DNA of 64,000 nt from Streptomyces caeruleatus. GTDB lineage: Bacteria; Actinomycetota; Actinomycetes; Streptomycetales; Streptomycetaceae. Every line of letters begins with the position of its first letter. The first letter of the stretch is position 1. Shown here piece by piece: positions 1-7,648 of this stretch. The position numbers were made by a program, and so were the translations under genes. A model generated the notes under the pieces. The model saw only the letters and a program-made list of their open reading frames with translations. It was not told the origin of the DNA and searched no databases. The stretch lies in NCBI RefSeq assembly GCF_001514235.1, contig NZ_KQ948927.1, forward strand, positions 124,763-188,762, written 5' to 3'.

Positions 1-346
1 GCTCGATGAAGACGGCCCCGCCGGGCAGGCCGATGCCGCCCATGATCACGAAGATGACCGGGAGCACGATGCTGAGCAGCGCGTGTGTATAGGCGAGAGG
101 ATTGAGGCTCAAGTAGCCCTTGGCTCCCACGGTGATGTCGCCCGAGTGCAGTGCGGTACGAGCGTGTGCGTACTCATGGAGACACAGAGAAACCACCCAG
201 GCCGAGGTCACGAAGAGGAACACGGCTAGTCCCGGCGACGCAGCGAAGTCCGTCCACACCGCCCACCCGGTGACTGCCGTGACAGCGGTGATTCCTAGGA
301 AGACAGGGCTGATCCGCTGTTCGCCGGTGCGAGAGGCGGTGGTCAT
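1..346 (-). CDS. site-2 protease family (M50) metallopeptidase, 3' end outside window
   Basis: Only the first 115 residues are visible; the gene runs off the left edge. The ATG at 346 is preceded on the coding strand by AGGAG six bases upstream, which fixes the start. The protein begins with a short cytoplasmic tail, then two hydrophobic segments (about residues 14-31 and 38-56). The second ends in HEYAH at residues 57-61, the HExxH zinc motif of M50 intramembrane proteases, and further hydrophobic sequence follows. M50 proteins cleave membrane-embedded substrates; the substrate here is unknown. It lies downstream of the serine recombinase on the same strand, 143 bp away, and so probably belongs to the integrated element. 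The second catalytic motif (NxxPxxxxD) would lie outside the window, so activity cannot be judged. Confidence 0.8.
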   Translation of the reverse strand, partial: MTTASRTGEQRISPVFLGITAVTAVTGWAVWTDFAASPGLAVFLFVTSAWVVSLCLHEYAHARTALHSGDITVGAKGYLSLNPLAYTHALLSIVLPVIFVIMGGIGLPGGAVFIE

Positions 347-489
347 GGCGGACTCCTGGTGCGTGGCGGTCGAGCCGAGGGAACCTCGACCGTGCCAGTT
401 GATATGGGAACACAGACTCGTGTACCTGAGAGTTTCCCAGAGCAGAGGGGCGCGGGAGGGCGCAGGTCCCGGCAGCTGTAGGGGCTTGT

Positions 490-1890
490 CTACCTCAAGA
501 ACTTCGCAAGACGTTCCTGGAAGTCTTCGGGGATGTCGAGTACGTGACCGCCGCGTTCTCGCGGGTGGCATCGAACTGTGATGCCGGCATGGACCAGATC
601 CTCACCGATGTCGGTGACCCCCATGCTCTGCCAACGCTCGGCGAAGGTGGTACCGACTGGTACGAACCGCCAGTGATCCCCTCCGACATCCTGTGACGGA
701 AACGACTCATCCCTGGCTCGGGCCCGTTGGACATACACGCGGCGAGTGACGGGCTCGGCCCCGACTGCCTGGACCAGCATGTGCAGGACAGGGGTGACGA
801 TCTCCGCGCCGGTCTGGAACACATAGCCGGGGCACGCCGGGGAGCCGACTCGTGAAAGGCAGCGAACCTTCTCGGTCACCCGGTATGTCCCGTCCTTGCG
901 CCGCTTCCTGGATGTGTGAAGCTGAAGATTCTTGCCGCACCCGCCGCATTTGATCACGTTGAGGAACGGGGTCTTGGGCGTTGCCGAGCGTTGGGCGACG
1001 GGGGGTGAGGAACGGGCCAGGGCGTCCTGAAGGCGATCGAAGACTTCCTGGTCCAGCACCGCTTCGGCTACGCGGATGGGACGGCCCTCCTGGTCGTGCA
1101 CCAGGACTCGATTCTTGTACTTCTTGCCGGGGACGTCCTCGCTGCGTGTCTTCCAGCCCAGCAGGGTGGGGGAAGTGAGGATCCCCTTGAGCGTACGGGG
1201 ATACCAGAGGAAGTCCTTTCCGGACTTGTTTCGGTGATACGTGTCCGCAGGTGCAGGCAGCCCGCGGTCTTCGAAGTCTCGGCAGATGGCGTTGACCGAC
1301 TCACTGTCGATGACGCGCCGAGCAGCTTCCCGAACGATGGCGGCCGTCTTCGGGTTGATCTCCAGGTAGCGGGCACCGTCCTTCGCGTAGGTGCGATACC
1401 CGAAAGGGGGTGAACCGCCGCCCCATCGCGTGGACGTGAGCAAATGCGCACGCGACGATGCGACCCGCTCAGCCACAGCGTTGGCTTCCATCTGGGCGAA
1501 TGTGGCGATCATGGTGGCTGTCTCCCTTCCCGTCGAACTCGTGAGATCGAACGGTTCGGTAGCGGAAACCAGCCCCTTGCCGCCGTGGCACTCGGCCCAC
1601 TCGATCATCTCGTGCAGGTCGCCGACCCGGCGAACAAACCGATCGAGTCGCCAGAAGACGATGACGTCGAATTCAGGTGCACGGTCGTCGAGCCATCGGG
1701 ACAGTTCTGGACGTTGCCGCGGCGGCACGGCGGTGGCCGAGACGGAAAGGTCCTCGGCAACGCCGACGACATCCCAGCCGCGCGACACACAGAAGGCGCG
1801 GCACCCATCGAGTTGCCGCTCAGGACTGGTCGTCGAGTCGGTTCGTACCGTCAGCCGGACAGCGATCAATGCCCTGACAGGTCGTGTCAT
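490..1890 (-). CDS. large serine recombinase (Bxb1-like integrase) with atypical active site
   Basis: A 466-residue large serine recombinase of the phage/ICE integrase type. An N-terminal resolvase catalytic domain (about 1-150) is followed by a recombinase domain (about 165-290) and a zinc ribbon starting at CGGC near residue 315 with later cysteines. The N-terminus aligns well with the Bxb1 integrase as I remember it: TTSPERQL and RGWDVVGVAEDL are shared. The residue corresponding to the catalytic Ser10 of Bxb1 is Thr14 here (VRLT instead of VRLS). The roughly 40-residue coiled-coil insertion of the zinc domain also seems to be missing between about residues 385 and 405. The start ATG at 1890 has no clear Shine-Dalgarno. 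This is probably the integrase of an element extending left; whether it is still active is uncertain. Confidence 0.88.
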   Translation of the reverse strand: MTRPVRALIAVRLTVRTDSTTSPERQLDGCRAFCVSRGWDVVGVAEDLSVSATAVPPRQRPELSRWLDDRAPEFDVIVFWRLDRFVRRVGDLHEMIEWAECHGGKGLVSATEPFDLTSSTGRETATMIATFAQMEANAVAERVASSRAHLLTSTRWGGGSPPFGYRTYAKDGARYLEINPKTAAIVREAARRVIDSESVNAICRDFEDRGLPAPADTYHRNKSGKDFLWYPRTLKGILTSPTLLGWKTRSEDVPGKKYKNRVLVHDQEGRPIRVAEAVLDQEVFDRLQDALARSSPPVAQRSATPKTPFLNVIKCGGCGKNLQLHTSRKRRKDGTYRVTEKVRCLSRVGSPACPGYVFQTGAEIVTPVLHMLVQAVGAEPVTRRVYVQRARARDESFPSQDVGGDHWRFVPVGTTFAERWQSMGVTDIGEDLVHAGITVRCHPRERGGHVLDIPEDFQERLAKFLR

Positions 1891-2014
1891 GGCTTGAGGG
1901 TAGCGTGTTTGTATCTAAGAGGCTGAGAGTTACGTAAACTGCCCGTATGGATCTTTCCTGGACAGGAAGTGGTGCCGCCCGTCCTGCTTCACCGCGCCGC
2001 AGGGGAGAAAACCG
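1891..2014. promoter_or_regulatory. integrase promoter region and probable attachment-site interval
   Basis: This 124-bp gap separates the integrase start from the SARP gene. It contains the palindrome TTACGTAA at 1930-1937 and an inverted repeat TTCCTG-GA-CAGGAA at 1955-1968. On the minus strand a possible -10 TAGATA lies at 1917-1912. Either symmetrical element could be part of an att site or an operator; the sequence alone does not decide. The Shine-Dalgarno of the rightward gene (AGGGGAG, 2001-2007) ends the interval. Confidence 0.35.
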
Positions 2015-5000
2015 GTGACTGTCCCCGAGGGCACCGGAGACAATGGGCCAGTGCGCTATCGCATCCTCGGCACCACGCAGGCATTCCGCCCCGACGGCAC
2101 GGTCGTCCCGGTCGGCGGCGCGCGGCTGCGTGCGCTGCTGACGGTGCTCGCACTGCGTCCCTGCCGCACCGTCCCCGCGGGCCTCCTGGTCGACGAGGTC
2201 TGGGCCGGCGACCCGCCCGCCGACGCCTCGGGCGCTCTGCAGGCTTTGGTCGGCCGCTTGCGCCGCGCCCTGGGCGCCGACGCCGTCGCCTCCGTGGAGG
2301 GCGGATACCGGCTCACCGCCCCGCCCGACGACATCGACCTGCACCGCTTCGAACGCCTCGTCGGCGAGGGCACGCGCGCGTTGGCCGGCGGTGACCCGGC
2401 GAAGGCGGCCGTCGTCCTGGATGACGGCCTCGCCCTGTGGCGCGGCCCCGCCCTCGCCGACCTGCCCGACCGCACCGCCGAAGTGGCCCGCTGGGAGACC
2501 CGGCGCCTCGCCGCACTGCGCGCCCGCCACACCGCCGCCCTCGCCCTCGGCCACCCCGAACAGTCCCTGCCCGAGCTGGCCGCCCTGTGCGACACCCACC
2601 CCTTGGACGAACCTCTCCACGCCCTGCGCCTGCGCGCCCTGCGCCTGCGCGCCCTGCGCGACGCGGGCCGCACGGCGGAGGCGCTGGCCGCCTACGAGGA
2701 CGTACGACGACTGCTGGCGGACCGGCTCGGTTCCGACCTGGGGCCCGAACTGCGCGCGCTGCATGGGGAGTTGCTTCGGTCGGGGGAAAGTGCGTACGGG
2801 GCAGGGGGCGGTCCGCGGGCACGTGACGGGCTCAAACAGGCCCACGGTGCGTCGCGTGCCGCCCGCGACGGCCAAGGGGCCCGGCCCCGCGGCGACTTCG
2901 ACGTGAGGGCCCGCCGTCCGGCGTTCGCGGGTGCGTCCGGCATGTCGGCGGGTGCCGGCACGGGCACGTCCGGTGGCGGGTGGGGGTGGGATGGGGCCGC
3001 TGGGTCGAAGGGTGCCGCGCAGGTTGGGGGTGGGGGCTGTTCCGGCAACCTCCGCGCCCGTCTCACCTCCTTCGTCGGACGTGAAGCCGACATCGAGGCC
3101 ATCCGCGGTGATCTCACCACCACCCGGCTCGTCACCCTGCTCGGCCCCGGCGGCGCCGGTAAGACGCGGCTGTCGCAGGAGGCCGCCGAGAGCGTGCGGG
3201 ACGGGGCGCCGGACGGGGTGTGGCTGGCCGAGCTCGCGCCGGTCGACGTCCCCGACGGGGTGCCGGAGGCCGTGCTCACCGCTGTCGGCGCCCGCGAGAC
3301 CGTGCTGTACGGCGCCGGGGCCGAGGCCATGCGCGCCGGATCGGAACGGCACGACGACCCTGTCGAGCGGCTCGCCGAGCACTTCGGCAAGCGACGGATC
3401 CTGCTGATCCTCGACAACTGCGAGCATGTCGTCGAGGCCGCCGCCCGCCTAGTGGCGGAGCTGCTGGAGCGCTGCCCGGAGCTGACGGTGCTGGCCACCA
3501 GCCGCGAACCCCTCGGCGTACCGGGGGAGTTGCTGCGGCCCGTCGAGCCGCTGCCGGAGCCCGTCGCGCTGCGGCTGCTCGCCGACCGGGGCGCGGCCGC
3601 CCGGCCCGGCTTCCGGGTCGACGCCGACGACGAGACCGCGGCGGCCTGCGTGGAGATCTGCCGGCGTCTCGACGGCCTCCCGCTCGCCATCGAGCTCGCC
3701 GCCGCCCGGCTGCGGATGCTGACGGCACGCCAGATTGCCGACCGGCTCGACGACCGCTTCCGACTCCTCACCTCCGGCAGTCGTACCGTCCGGCCCCGCC
3801 AGCAGACCCTCCGGGCGGTCGTCGACTGGTCCTGGGAGCTGCTGAACGAGGACGAACGGGAGGTGCTGCGGCGGCTGTCCGTCTTCGCGGGCGGCTGTGA
3901 CCTCACGGCCGCCGAGGCCGTCTGCGGTCCCGCCGCCCTCGACACCCTCGGCTCGCTCGTCGACAAGTCCCTGGTGGTGGCCGCCCCTTCGGCGGACGGC
4001 GCGATGCGCTACCGGCTCCTGGAGACCGTCGCCGAGTACGCGGGCGAGCGCCTCGACGAGACGGGACGGCGTCCGCGGGCCGAGCGCGCGCATCTGACGT
4101 ACTACCGCGAGCTCGCCCGCGCCACCGACCCGTTGCTGCGGGGCCCCGGCCAGCTCGCCGCGATCAGGCGGCTGGAGCGCGAGTACGAGAACCTGCGGAT
4201 CGCCCTGCGCCACGCCGTCGCCGACGGCGACGAGCAGGAGGGGCTGTGCCTGATCCTGTCGCTGTCCTGGTACTGGCAGATGCGCGATCTGCGGATCGAG
4301 GCCCGCAACTGGTCCCGTGAGGTGCACACCCTCGGCCCGGACCCGTTCGCCGAGCCGGTCCGTCGCGCGCGGCCCGTGCGGGAGCGGTGCACGGACGCCC
4401 CGCCGCCGTGGACGGGGGAGATCCTCGACGAGGCCCGGCGCGGAGTCCATCTCGTCCATCTCGCCTGCATGGACACCGAGCTGGACTTCTGGCAGACCCC
4501 CGAGGCACAGGCCAAACTGCGTGCCATCGCCGCCACCTACGAGCCCGGCATGCCGCAGACCTGCCGGCTTCCCGGCTCCCTTTGGTTCTTCGCCGTCATG
4601 CTCACCGGGGACATGGAGCGGCTGCGGGAGGTCGTCGACGCCACCGTCCGCACGTCCCGTGAGACGCCCGGGTACGACTGGGAGCTCGCCGCGAGCCTGC
4701 ACGCGCGGGCCAACCTGCTCGCCAACCGCAGCGACTGGGCGGGCGACGCCACCCGCGACGCCGACGAGGCGCTGGAGATCTACGAGCGCCTCGGTGACCT
4801 CTGGGGCACCGCCGAAGCCCTCTCCGCGCGGGCCGAGGCATGCGAGCGCAAGGGCGAGTGGGAGGCCGCCGCCGCCAACTACGAGGCGGCCATCGAGCGG
4901 GCTGAACGGCTCGGCGCCCGCGCCCAGATCTCCGTCCTCAACGCCCGCCTCGGCAACGCGCTGATCGAGGCCGGCGAGACCGAGCGCGGTGAACGCCTGC

Positions 5001-5551
5001 TGCACGAGGTGATCGCTCACCGGGACGGCGCGCGCAACGAGGCGATGCCGGCCGCCCGGATGTTCCTCGCCGGCCACCTCGGCATGACCGGCCGCATCGT
5101 CGAGGCACGGGAGCAACTGCGGCTGCTGCGCCAGGAGTTCGCCGTCGCCGGCTTCGTCCTCTTCGACGCCGTCATCCTCGGCTCGGAGGCCTGGCTGGAG
5201 TCCGTCGACGGCCGCCATGAGGAGTGCCTGGTCAAGGTCCGCCGGGCGCTGGAGCGGGCCGCTGACCCGCTGTCCCTGGCCATCGCGCCCAGCATGCGCA
5301 CCCTGCTCCTGCACATCGCCGGCCATGCCCTCGCCGGCCTCGACGACGGCGGACGCGCCCGCGACGGTGCCCTCTGCGTCAGTGCCGGCGACACGCTGCT
5401 GCCGCCCGGCCATGTCCGGACGCGCATCGAACGCGAGACCCGCGCACGGGCCACGCGCAGGCTGCGCGCGGTACTGGGGGACGCGGCCTACGAGTCGGCG
5501 TACGCCGAGGGCGGCGGCCTCTCTCCCGACGAGGCCGCCGCCCTCGTCTGA
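2015..5551 (+). CDS. large SARP regulator (BTAD - NB-ARC - TPR), AfsR-like
   Basis: A 1,178-residue AfsR-type regulator. A winged-helix transcriptional domain plus BTAD (about 12-260) is followed by a Gly/Ala-rich linker (about 265-345), an NB-ARC ATPase (Walker A GPGGAGKT near 377-384; RILLILDNCEH as Walker B near 455-465) and C-terminal TPR-like helices. SARPs activate promoters by binding heptameric direct repeats, and the ATPase/TPR half is thought to sense a signal. The GTG at 2015 follows AGGGGAG by 7 bases. A second in-frame GTG at 2051 would begin RYRILG, the usual N-terminus of these proteins. It converges on an ABC exporter operon whose upstream region carries candidate SARP boxes, suggesting a local target. 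A 15-bp in-frame duplication lies in the BTAD. Confidence 0.9.
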   Translation: MTVPEGTGDNGPVRYRILGTTQAFRPDGTVVPVGGARLRALLTVLALRPCRTVPAGLLVDEVWAGDPPADASGALQALVGRLRRALGADAVASVEGGYRLTAPPDDIDLHRFERLVGEGTRALAGGDPAKAAVVLDDGLALWRGPALADLPDRTAEVARWETRRLAALRARHTAALALGHPEQSLPELAALCDTHPLDEPLHALRLRALRLRALRDAGRTAEALAAYEDVRRLLADRLGSDLGPELRALHGELLRSGESAYGAGGGPRARDGLKQAHGASRAARDGQGARPRGDFDVRARRPAFAGASGMSAGAGTGTSGGGWGWDGAAGSKGAAQVGGGGCSGNLRARLTSFVGREADIEAIRGDLTTTRLVTLLGPGGAGKTRLSQEAAESVRDGAPDGVWLAELAPVDVPDGVPEAVLTAVGARETVLYGAGAEAMRAGSERHDDPVERLAEHFGKRRILLILDNCEHVVEAAARLVAELLERCPELTVLATSREPLGVPGELLRPVEPLPEPVALRLLADRGAAARPGFRVDADDETAAACVEICRRLDGLPLAIELAAARLRMLTARQIADRLDDRFRLLTSGSRTVRPRQQTLRAVVDWSWELLNEDEREVLRRLSVFAGGCDLTAAEAVCGPAALDTLGSLVDKSLVVAAPSADGAMRYRLLETVAEYAGERLDETGRRPRAERAHLTYYRELARATDPLLRGPGQLAAIRRLEREYENLRIALRHAVADGDEQEGLCLILSLSWYWQMRDLRIEARNWSREVHTLGPDPFAEPVRRARPVRERCTDAPPPWTGEILDEARRGVHLVHLACMDTELDFWQTPEAQAKLRAIAATYEPGMPQTCRLPGSLWFFAVMLTGDMERLREVVDATVRTSRETPGYDWELAASLHARANLLANRSDWAGDATRDADEALEIYERLGDLWGTAEALSARAEACERKGEWEAAAANYEAAIERAERLGARAQISVLNARLGNALIEAGETERGERLLHEVIAHRDGARNEAMPAARMFLAGHLGMTGRIVEAREQLRLLRQEFAVAGFVLFDAVILGSEAWLESVDGRHEECLVKVRRALERAADPLSLAIAPSMRTLLLHIAGHALAGLDDGGRARDGALCVSAGDTLLPPGHVRTRIERETRARATRRLRAVLGDAAYESAYAEGGGLSPDEAAALV
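2621..2659 (+). repeat. 15-bp in-frame tandem duplication inside the SARP gene
   Basis: The unit GCCCTGCGCCTGCGC occurs at 2621-2635 and 2636-2650, with a 9-bp partial third copy at 2651-2659. It encodes ALRLR-ALRLR-ALR in a BTAD helix, where relatives usually have one copy before the RDAGR segment. It is a small slippage-type expansion that keeps the reading frame. Confidence 0.8.
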
Positions 5552-5574
5552 CACGCACCGGCTCCCCGGCCGTG

Positions 5575-6456
5575 TCAGCTCTTCGTACGGAACTTGTGGA
5601 TGGCGATCGGCGCCATGATCGCCGTGATGGCGACCGACCAGCCCAGCGTCACCCACAGGTCGTGCGCGACCGGGCCGCCCACCATCAGGCCGCGCGCGGC
5701 GTCCGCGAGCGTGGACAGCGGGTTGTAGTCGGTGAAGGCCTGGAGCCAGCCCGGCATCGAGGTCGTGGGCGCGAAGATCGACGAGCCGAACTGGAGCGGG
5801 AACAGCACCAGGAAGCCCATGGCCTGCACGGACTGCGCGTTCTTCATGATCACGCCGAGGGTGAGGAACACCCACATGATCGACGAGGCGAACGCCGTGG
5901 ACAGGGCCACCGTCGCGAACAGACCGGGCCAGTTGGTGATGTCGAACCCGACGGCCACGGAGACGATCATCAGCACGGTGGTCGCGAACAGCATCCGCAG
6001 CAGTTCCACCGAGATCTTCGCGAACAGCACCGAACCGCGTCCGATCGGCAGGGACCGGAAGCGGTCCATGACACCGGAGTTGAAGTCCTGGCTGAACCCG
6101 GTGCCGACGCCCTGCGACAGCGTCATGCTCATCATCGCGATCATGCCCGGGATCACGTACTGCACGTACTGGTCCTGGCCGCCGCCGAGCGCCTGCCCGA
6201 TCGAGCCGCCGAACACGAACACGAACAGCAGGGTGAAGATCACCGGCATCAGCAGCGCGTCGGCCATCGACTCCGGGTCCTGCCGGATCCACAGCAGATT
6301 GCGGCGGACGAGGGCGCCGGTGTGCCGAAGGTGCGCGCGCAGGGTGATGCGGGCGTCGTCGGTGCCGGTGGCCACGGGGGCCGGGGTGACAGTGTTCGAA
6401 GGGGCGGCGCGAAGCGCCTCGTTCAGGGTGGTGGTGGGCGACGGGTGGGAGCTCAT
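5575..6456 (-). CDS. ABC-2 type exporter permease (DrrB-like)
   Basis: A 293-residue ABC-2 permease with a cytoplasmic N-terminal tail of about 65 residues and six hydrophobic segments. It contains the family signature around LPIGRGSVLFAK and the late segment PLSTLADAARGL typical of DrrB/ABC-2 proteins. The true start is the ATG at 6456, which overlaps the stop of the ATPase gene as ATGA, so the two are translationally coupled. With the ATPase it should form a daunorubicin-exporter-like multidrug or metabolite efflux pump in the plasma membrane. The substrate is unknown. A longer reading frame upstream is only a shadow of the ATPase gene. It ends close to the convergent SARP gene (24 bp apart). 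Confidence 0.9.
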   Translation of the reverse strand: MSSHPSPTTTLNEALRAAPSNTVTPAPVATGTDDARITLRAHLRHTGALVRRNLLWIRQDPESMADALLMPVIFTLLFVFVFGGSIGQALGGGQDQYVQYVIPGMIAMMSMTLSQGVGTGFSQDFNSGVMDRFRSLPIGRGSVLFAKISVELLRMLFATTVLMIVSVAVGFDITNWPGLFATVALSTAFASSIMWVFLTLGVIMKNAQSVQAMGFLVLFPLQFGSSIFAPTTSMPGWLQAFTDYNPLSTLADAARGLMVGGPVAHDLWVTLGWSVAITAIMAPIAIHKFRTKS

Positions 6457-7478
6457 ACGGCGACCTCCTCGCGGGCGTCGGCGGGCGTGGCGTCCTGCGG
6501 GGCACTGGCGCGGTGGCCGGTGAGGGACAGGAACACCTCGTCCAGGCTGGGCAGTTCGGTGGTGATGGAGGCGAGCGTGATGCCCTGCGCGGTGACCGCG
6601 CCGACGATGGCGGTGAGCTGCTCGTCGCTGAGCACCGGGACGAGCAGGGTGCCGGCCTCGGTGTCCACGGTGGTGGTCGCGAGGCCGGTGATGCCGAGGT
6701 CGTCGAGGTAGCCGGCGAGGGGCCGCAGCTGCAGGGCGTCGGCCGGCCGGATCCGCAGGGTCCGCCCGCCGACCTTGGCCTTCAGCTCCTCGATGCCGCC
6801 GCCCGCGATGACCTTGCCCCGGTCGACGACGGTCAGCTCGGAGGCGAGCTGCTCGGCCTCCTCCATGTACTGGGTGGTCAGCAGCACGGTCACACCGTCC
6901 CCCACCATGGCCTTGACCTCGTCCCACACCTCGTTGCGGGTGCGCGGGTCGAGGCCGGTGGTCGGCTCGTCCAGGAACAGCACCGACGGCCGCCCGATCA
7001 TGGATGCGGCCAGATCGAGCCGCCGCCGCATGCCACCGGAGTACGTGCCGGCGGGCCGCTTGGCCGCCTCGGTCAGCGAGAACCGCTCCAGCAGCTCATC
7101 GGCACGCGCGCGTGCGTCCTTGCGGGGCAGATCGAGCAGCCGCCCGATCAGATACAGGTTCTCCCACCCGGGAAGCTTCTCGTCCACGGAGGCGTACTGC
7201 CCGGTCAGCCCGATCACCCGCCGCAACTGCCGAGGCTGCCGTACGACGTCGTACCCGGCGACGACGGCCTTCCCGGCGTCCGGCGCCAGCAGCGTGGACA
7301 GGATCCGCACCAGGGTGGTCTTCCCGGCCCCGTTAGGCCCGAGCACCCCCATCACGGTGCCCTCCCGCACCTCCAGATCCACCCCGTCCAGCGCCTTGGT
7401 CTCGCCGTAGTGCTTGACCAACCCCCGTACCGAGACAGCCACACCGGCACCGCCCGGTTCCTTCTCCATTCGCGTCAT
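6453..7478 (-). CDS. ABC exporter ATP-binding protein (DrrA-like)
   Basis: A 341-residue DrrA-type ATPase. Walker A GPNGAGKTT lies near residues 45-53, the signature YSGGMRRRL near 142-150 and Walker B LFLDEPTTGLDP near 161-172. The C-terminal extension is typical of daunorubicin-resistance ATPases. I chose the ATG at 7478: an in-frame TTG at 7508 falls inside a direct-repeat array that looks like a regulator site. No Shine-Dalgarno precedes the ATG, and the position of the repeats predicts transcription beginning at or next to it, so the mRNA may be leaderless. It is the first gene of an operon with the permease. The neighbouring SARP is the obvious candidate activator. Confidence 0.9.
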   Translation of the reverse strand: MTRMEKEPGGAGVAVSVRGLVKHYGETKALDGVDLEVREGTVMGVLGPNGAGKTTLVRILSTLLAPDAGKAVVAGYDVVRQPRQLRRVIGLTGQYASVDEKLPGWENLYLIGRLLDLPRKDARARADELLERFSLTEAAKRPAGTYSGGMRRRLDLAASMIGRPSVLFLDEPTTGLDPRTRNEVWDEVKAMVGDGVTVLLTTQYMEEAEQLASELTVVDRGKVIAGGGIEELKAKVGGRTLRIRPADALQLRPLAGYLDDLGITGLATTTVDTEAGTLLVPVLSDEQLTAIVGAVTAQGITLASITTELPSLDEVFLSLTGHRASAPQDATPADAREEVAV

Positions 7479-7499
7479 GAGAACGACGGTGCCAGCCCC

Positions 7500-7529
7500 C
7501 ACCGACAAACCACCGACAGCTCACCGACA
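7500..7529 (-). promoter_or_regulatory. three direct heptamers with 11-bp period: candidate SARP operator
   Basis: On the coding strand of the ABC operon, TGTCGGT(G) occurs three times, starting every 11 bp (plus-strand CACCGACA at 7500-7507, 7511-7518 and 7522-7529). SARP family activators bind heptamer direct repeats in exactly this 11-bp phasing, with the last repeat about 8 bp before the -10 region. That places the start of transcription close to the ATG at 7478. A SARP gene lies in the same locus. The repeats are seen directly; the binding is inferred. Confidence 0.6.
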
Positions 7530-7540
7530 GCCGACCCGCC

Positions 7541-7605
7541 GCCCCAGGGGCCCGGAGGGCCCCCTAGGGGCGCGGGGAACTGCGCGACCAGCCACGACGG
7601 CGCAG
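7541..7605. repeat. interspersed palindromic repeat, short form (copy 1)
   Basis: The core AGGGGCGCGGGGAACTGCG followed by CGACCAGCCACGACG lies at 7567-7600, preceded by an interrupted GGGGCCC/GGGCCCC palindrome. Closely similar cores occur at 23093 and 51061 in this window, and longer relatives at 22296, 32191 and 44923. It sits between two leftward transcription units, where it may act as a terminator for the MFS gene or just be a repeat insertion. Confidence 0.75.
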
Positions 7606-7648
7606 CACCCGACAGACCACACACCGCGGCACATCCGTAGTCGAACCG

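Larger units (their letters stand above)
1..1980. mobile_element. right end of an integrated element carrying a serine integrase
   Basis: The integrase and the M50 gene point leftwards. They precede a block of genes in a familiar Streptomyces core order that starts at 2015. Codon use and base composition to the left of about 1,950 look visibly less GC-rich than to the right. In phages such as Bxb1 and phiC31 the attachment site lies just beside int, so the junction most likely falls in 1891-2014. No duplicated core can be identified because the other end is outside the window. The exact right border is an estimate. Confidence 0.5.

Noticed and set aside
120..581. Rightward 153-codon frame at the left edge
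   Set aside because: It is antisense to the M50 gene, whose start has a good ribosome-binding site and a zinc motif.
3449..6505. Antisense open frame of 1,018 codons across the SARP gene and exporter permease
   Set aside because: It covers two well-supported genes in other frames and has the same shadow composition.
7479..7508. TTG start extending the exporter ATPase by ten residues
   Set aside because: It lies inside the 11-bp-phased repeats and has no Shine-Dalgarno; ATG 7478 fits the predicted transcript start.
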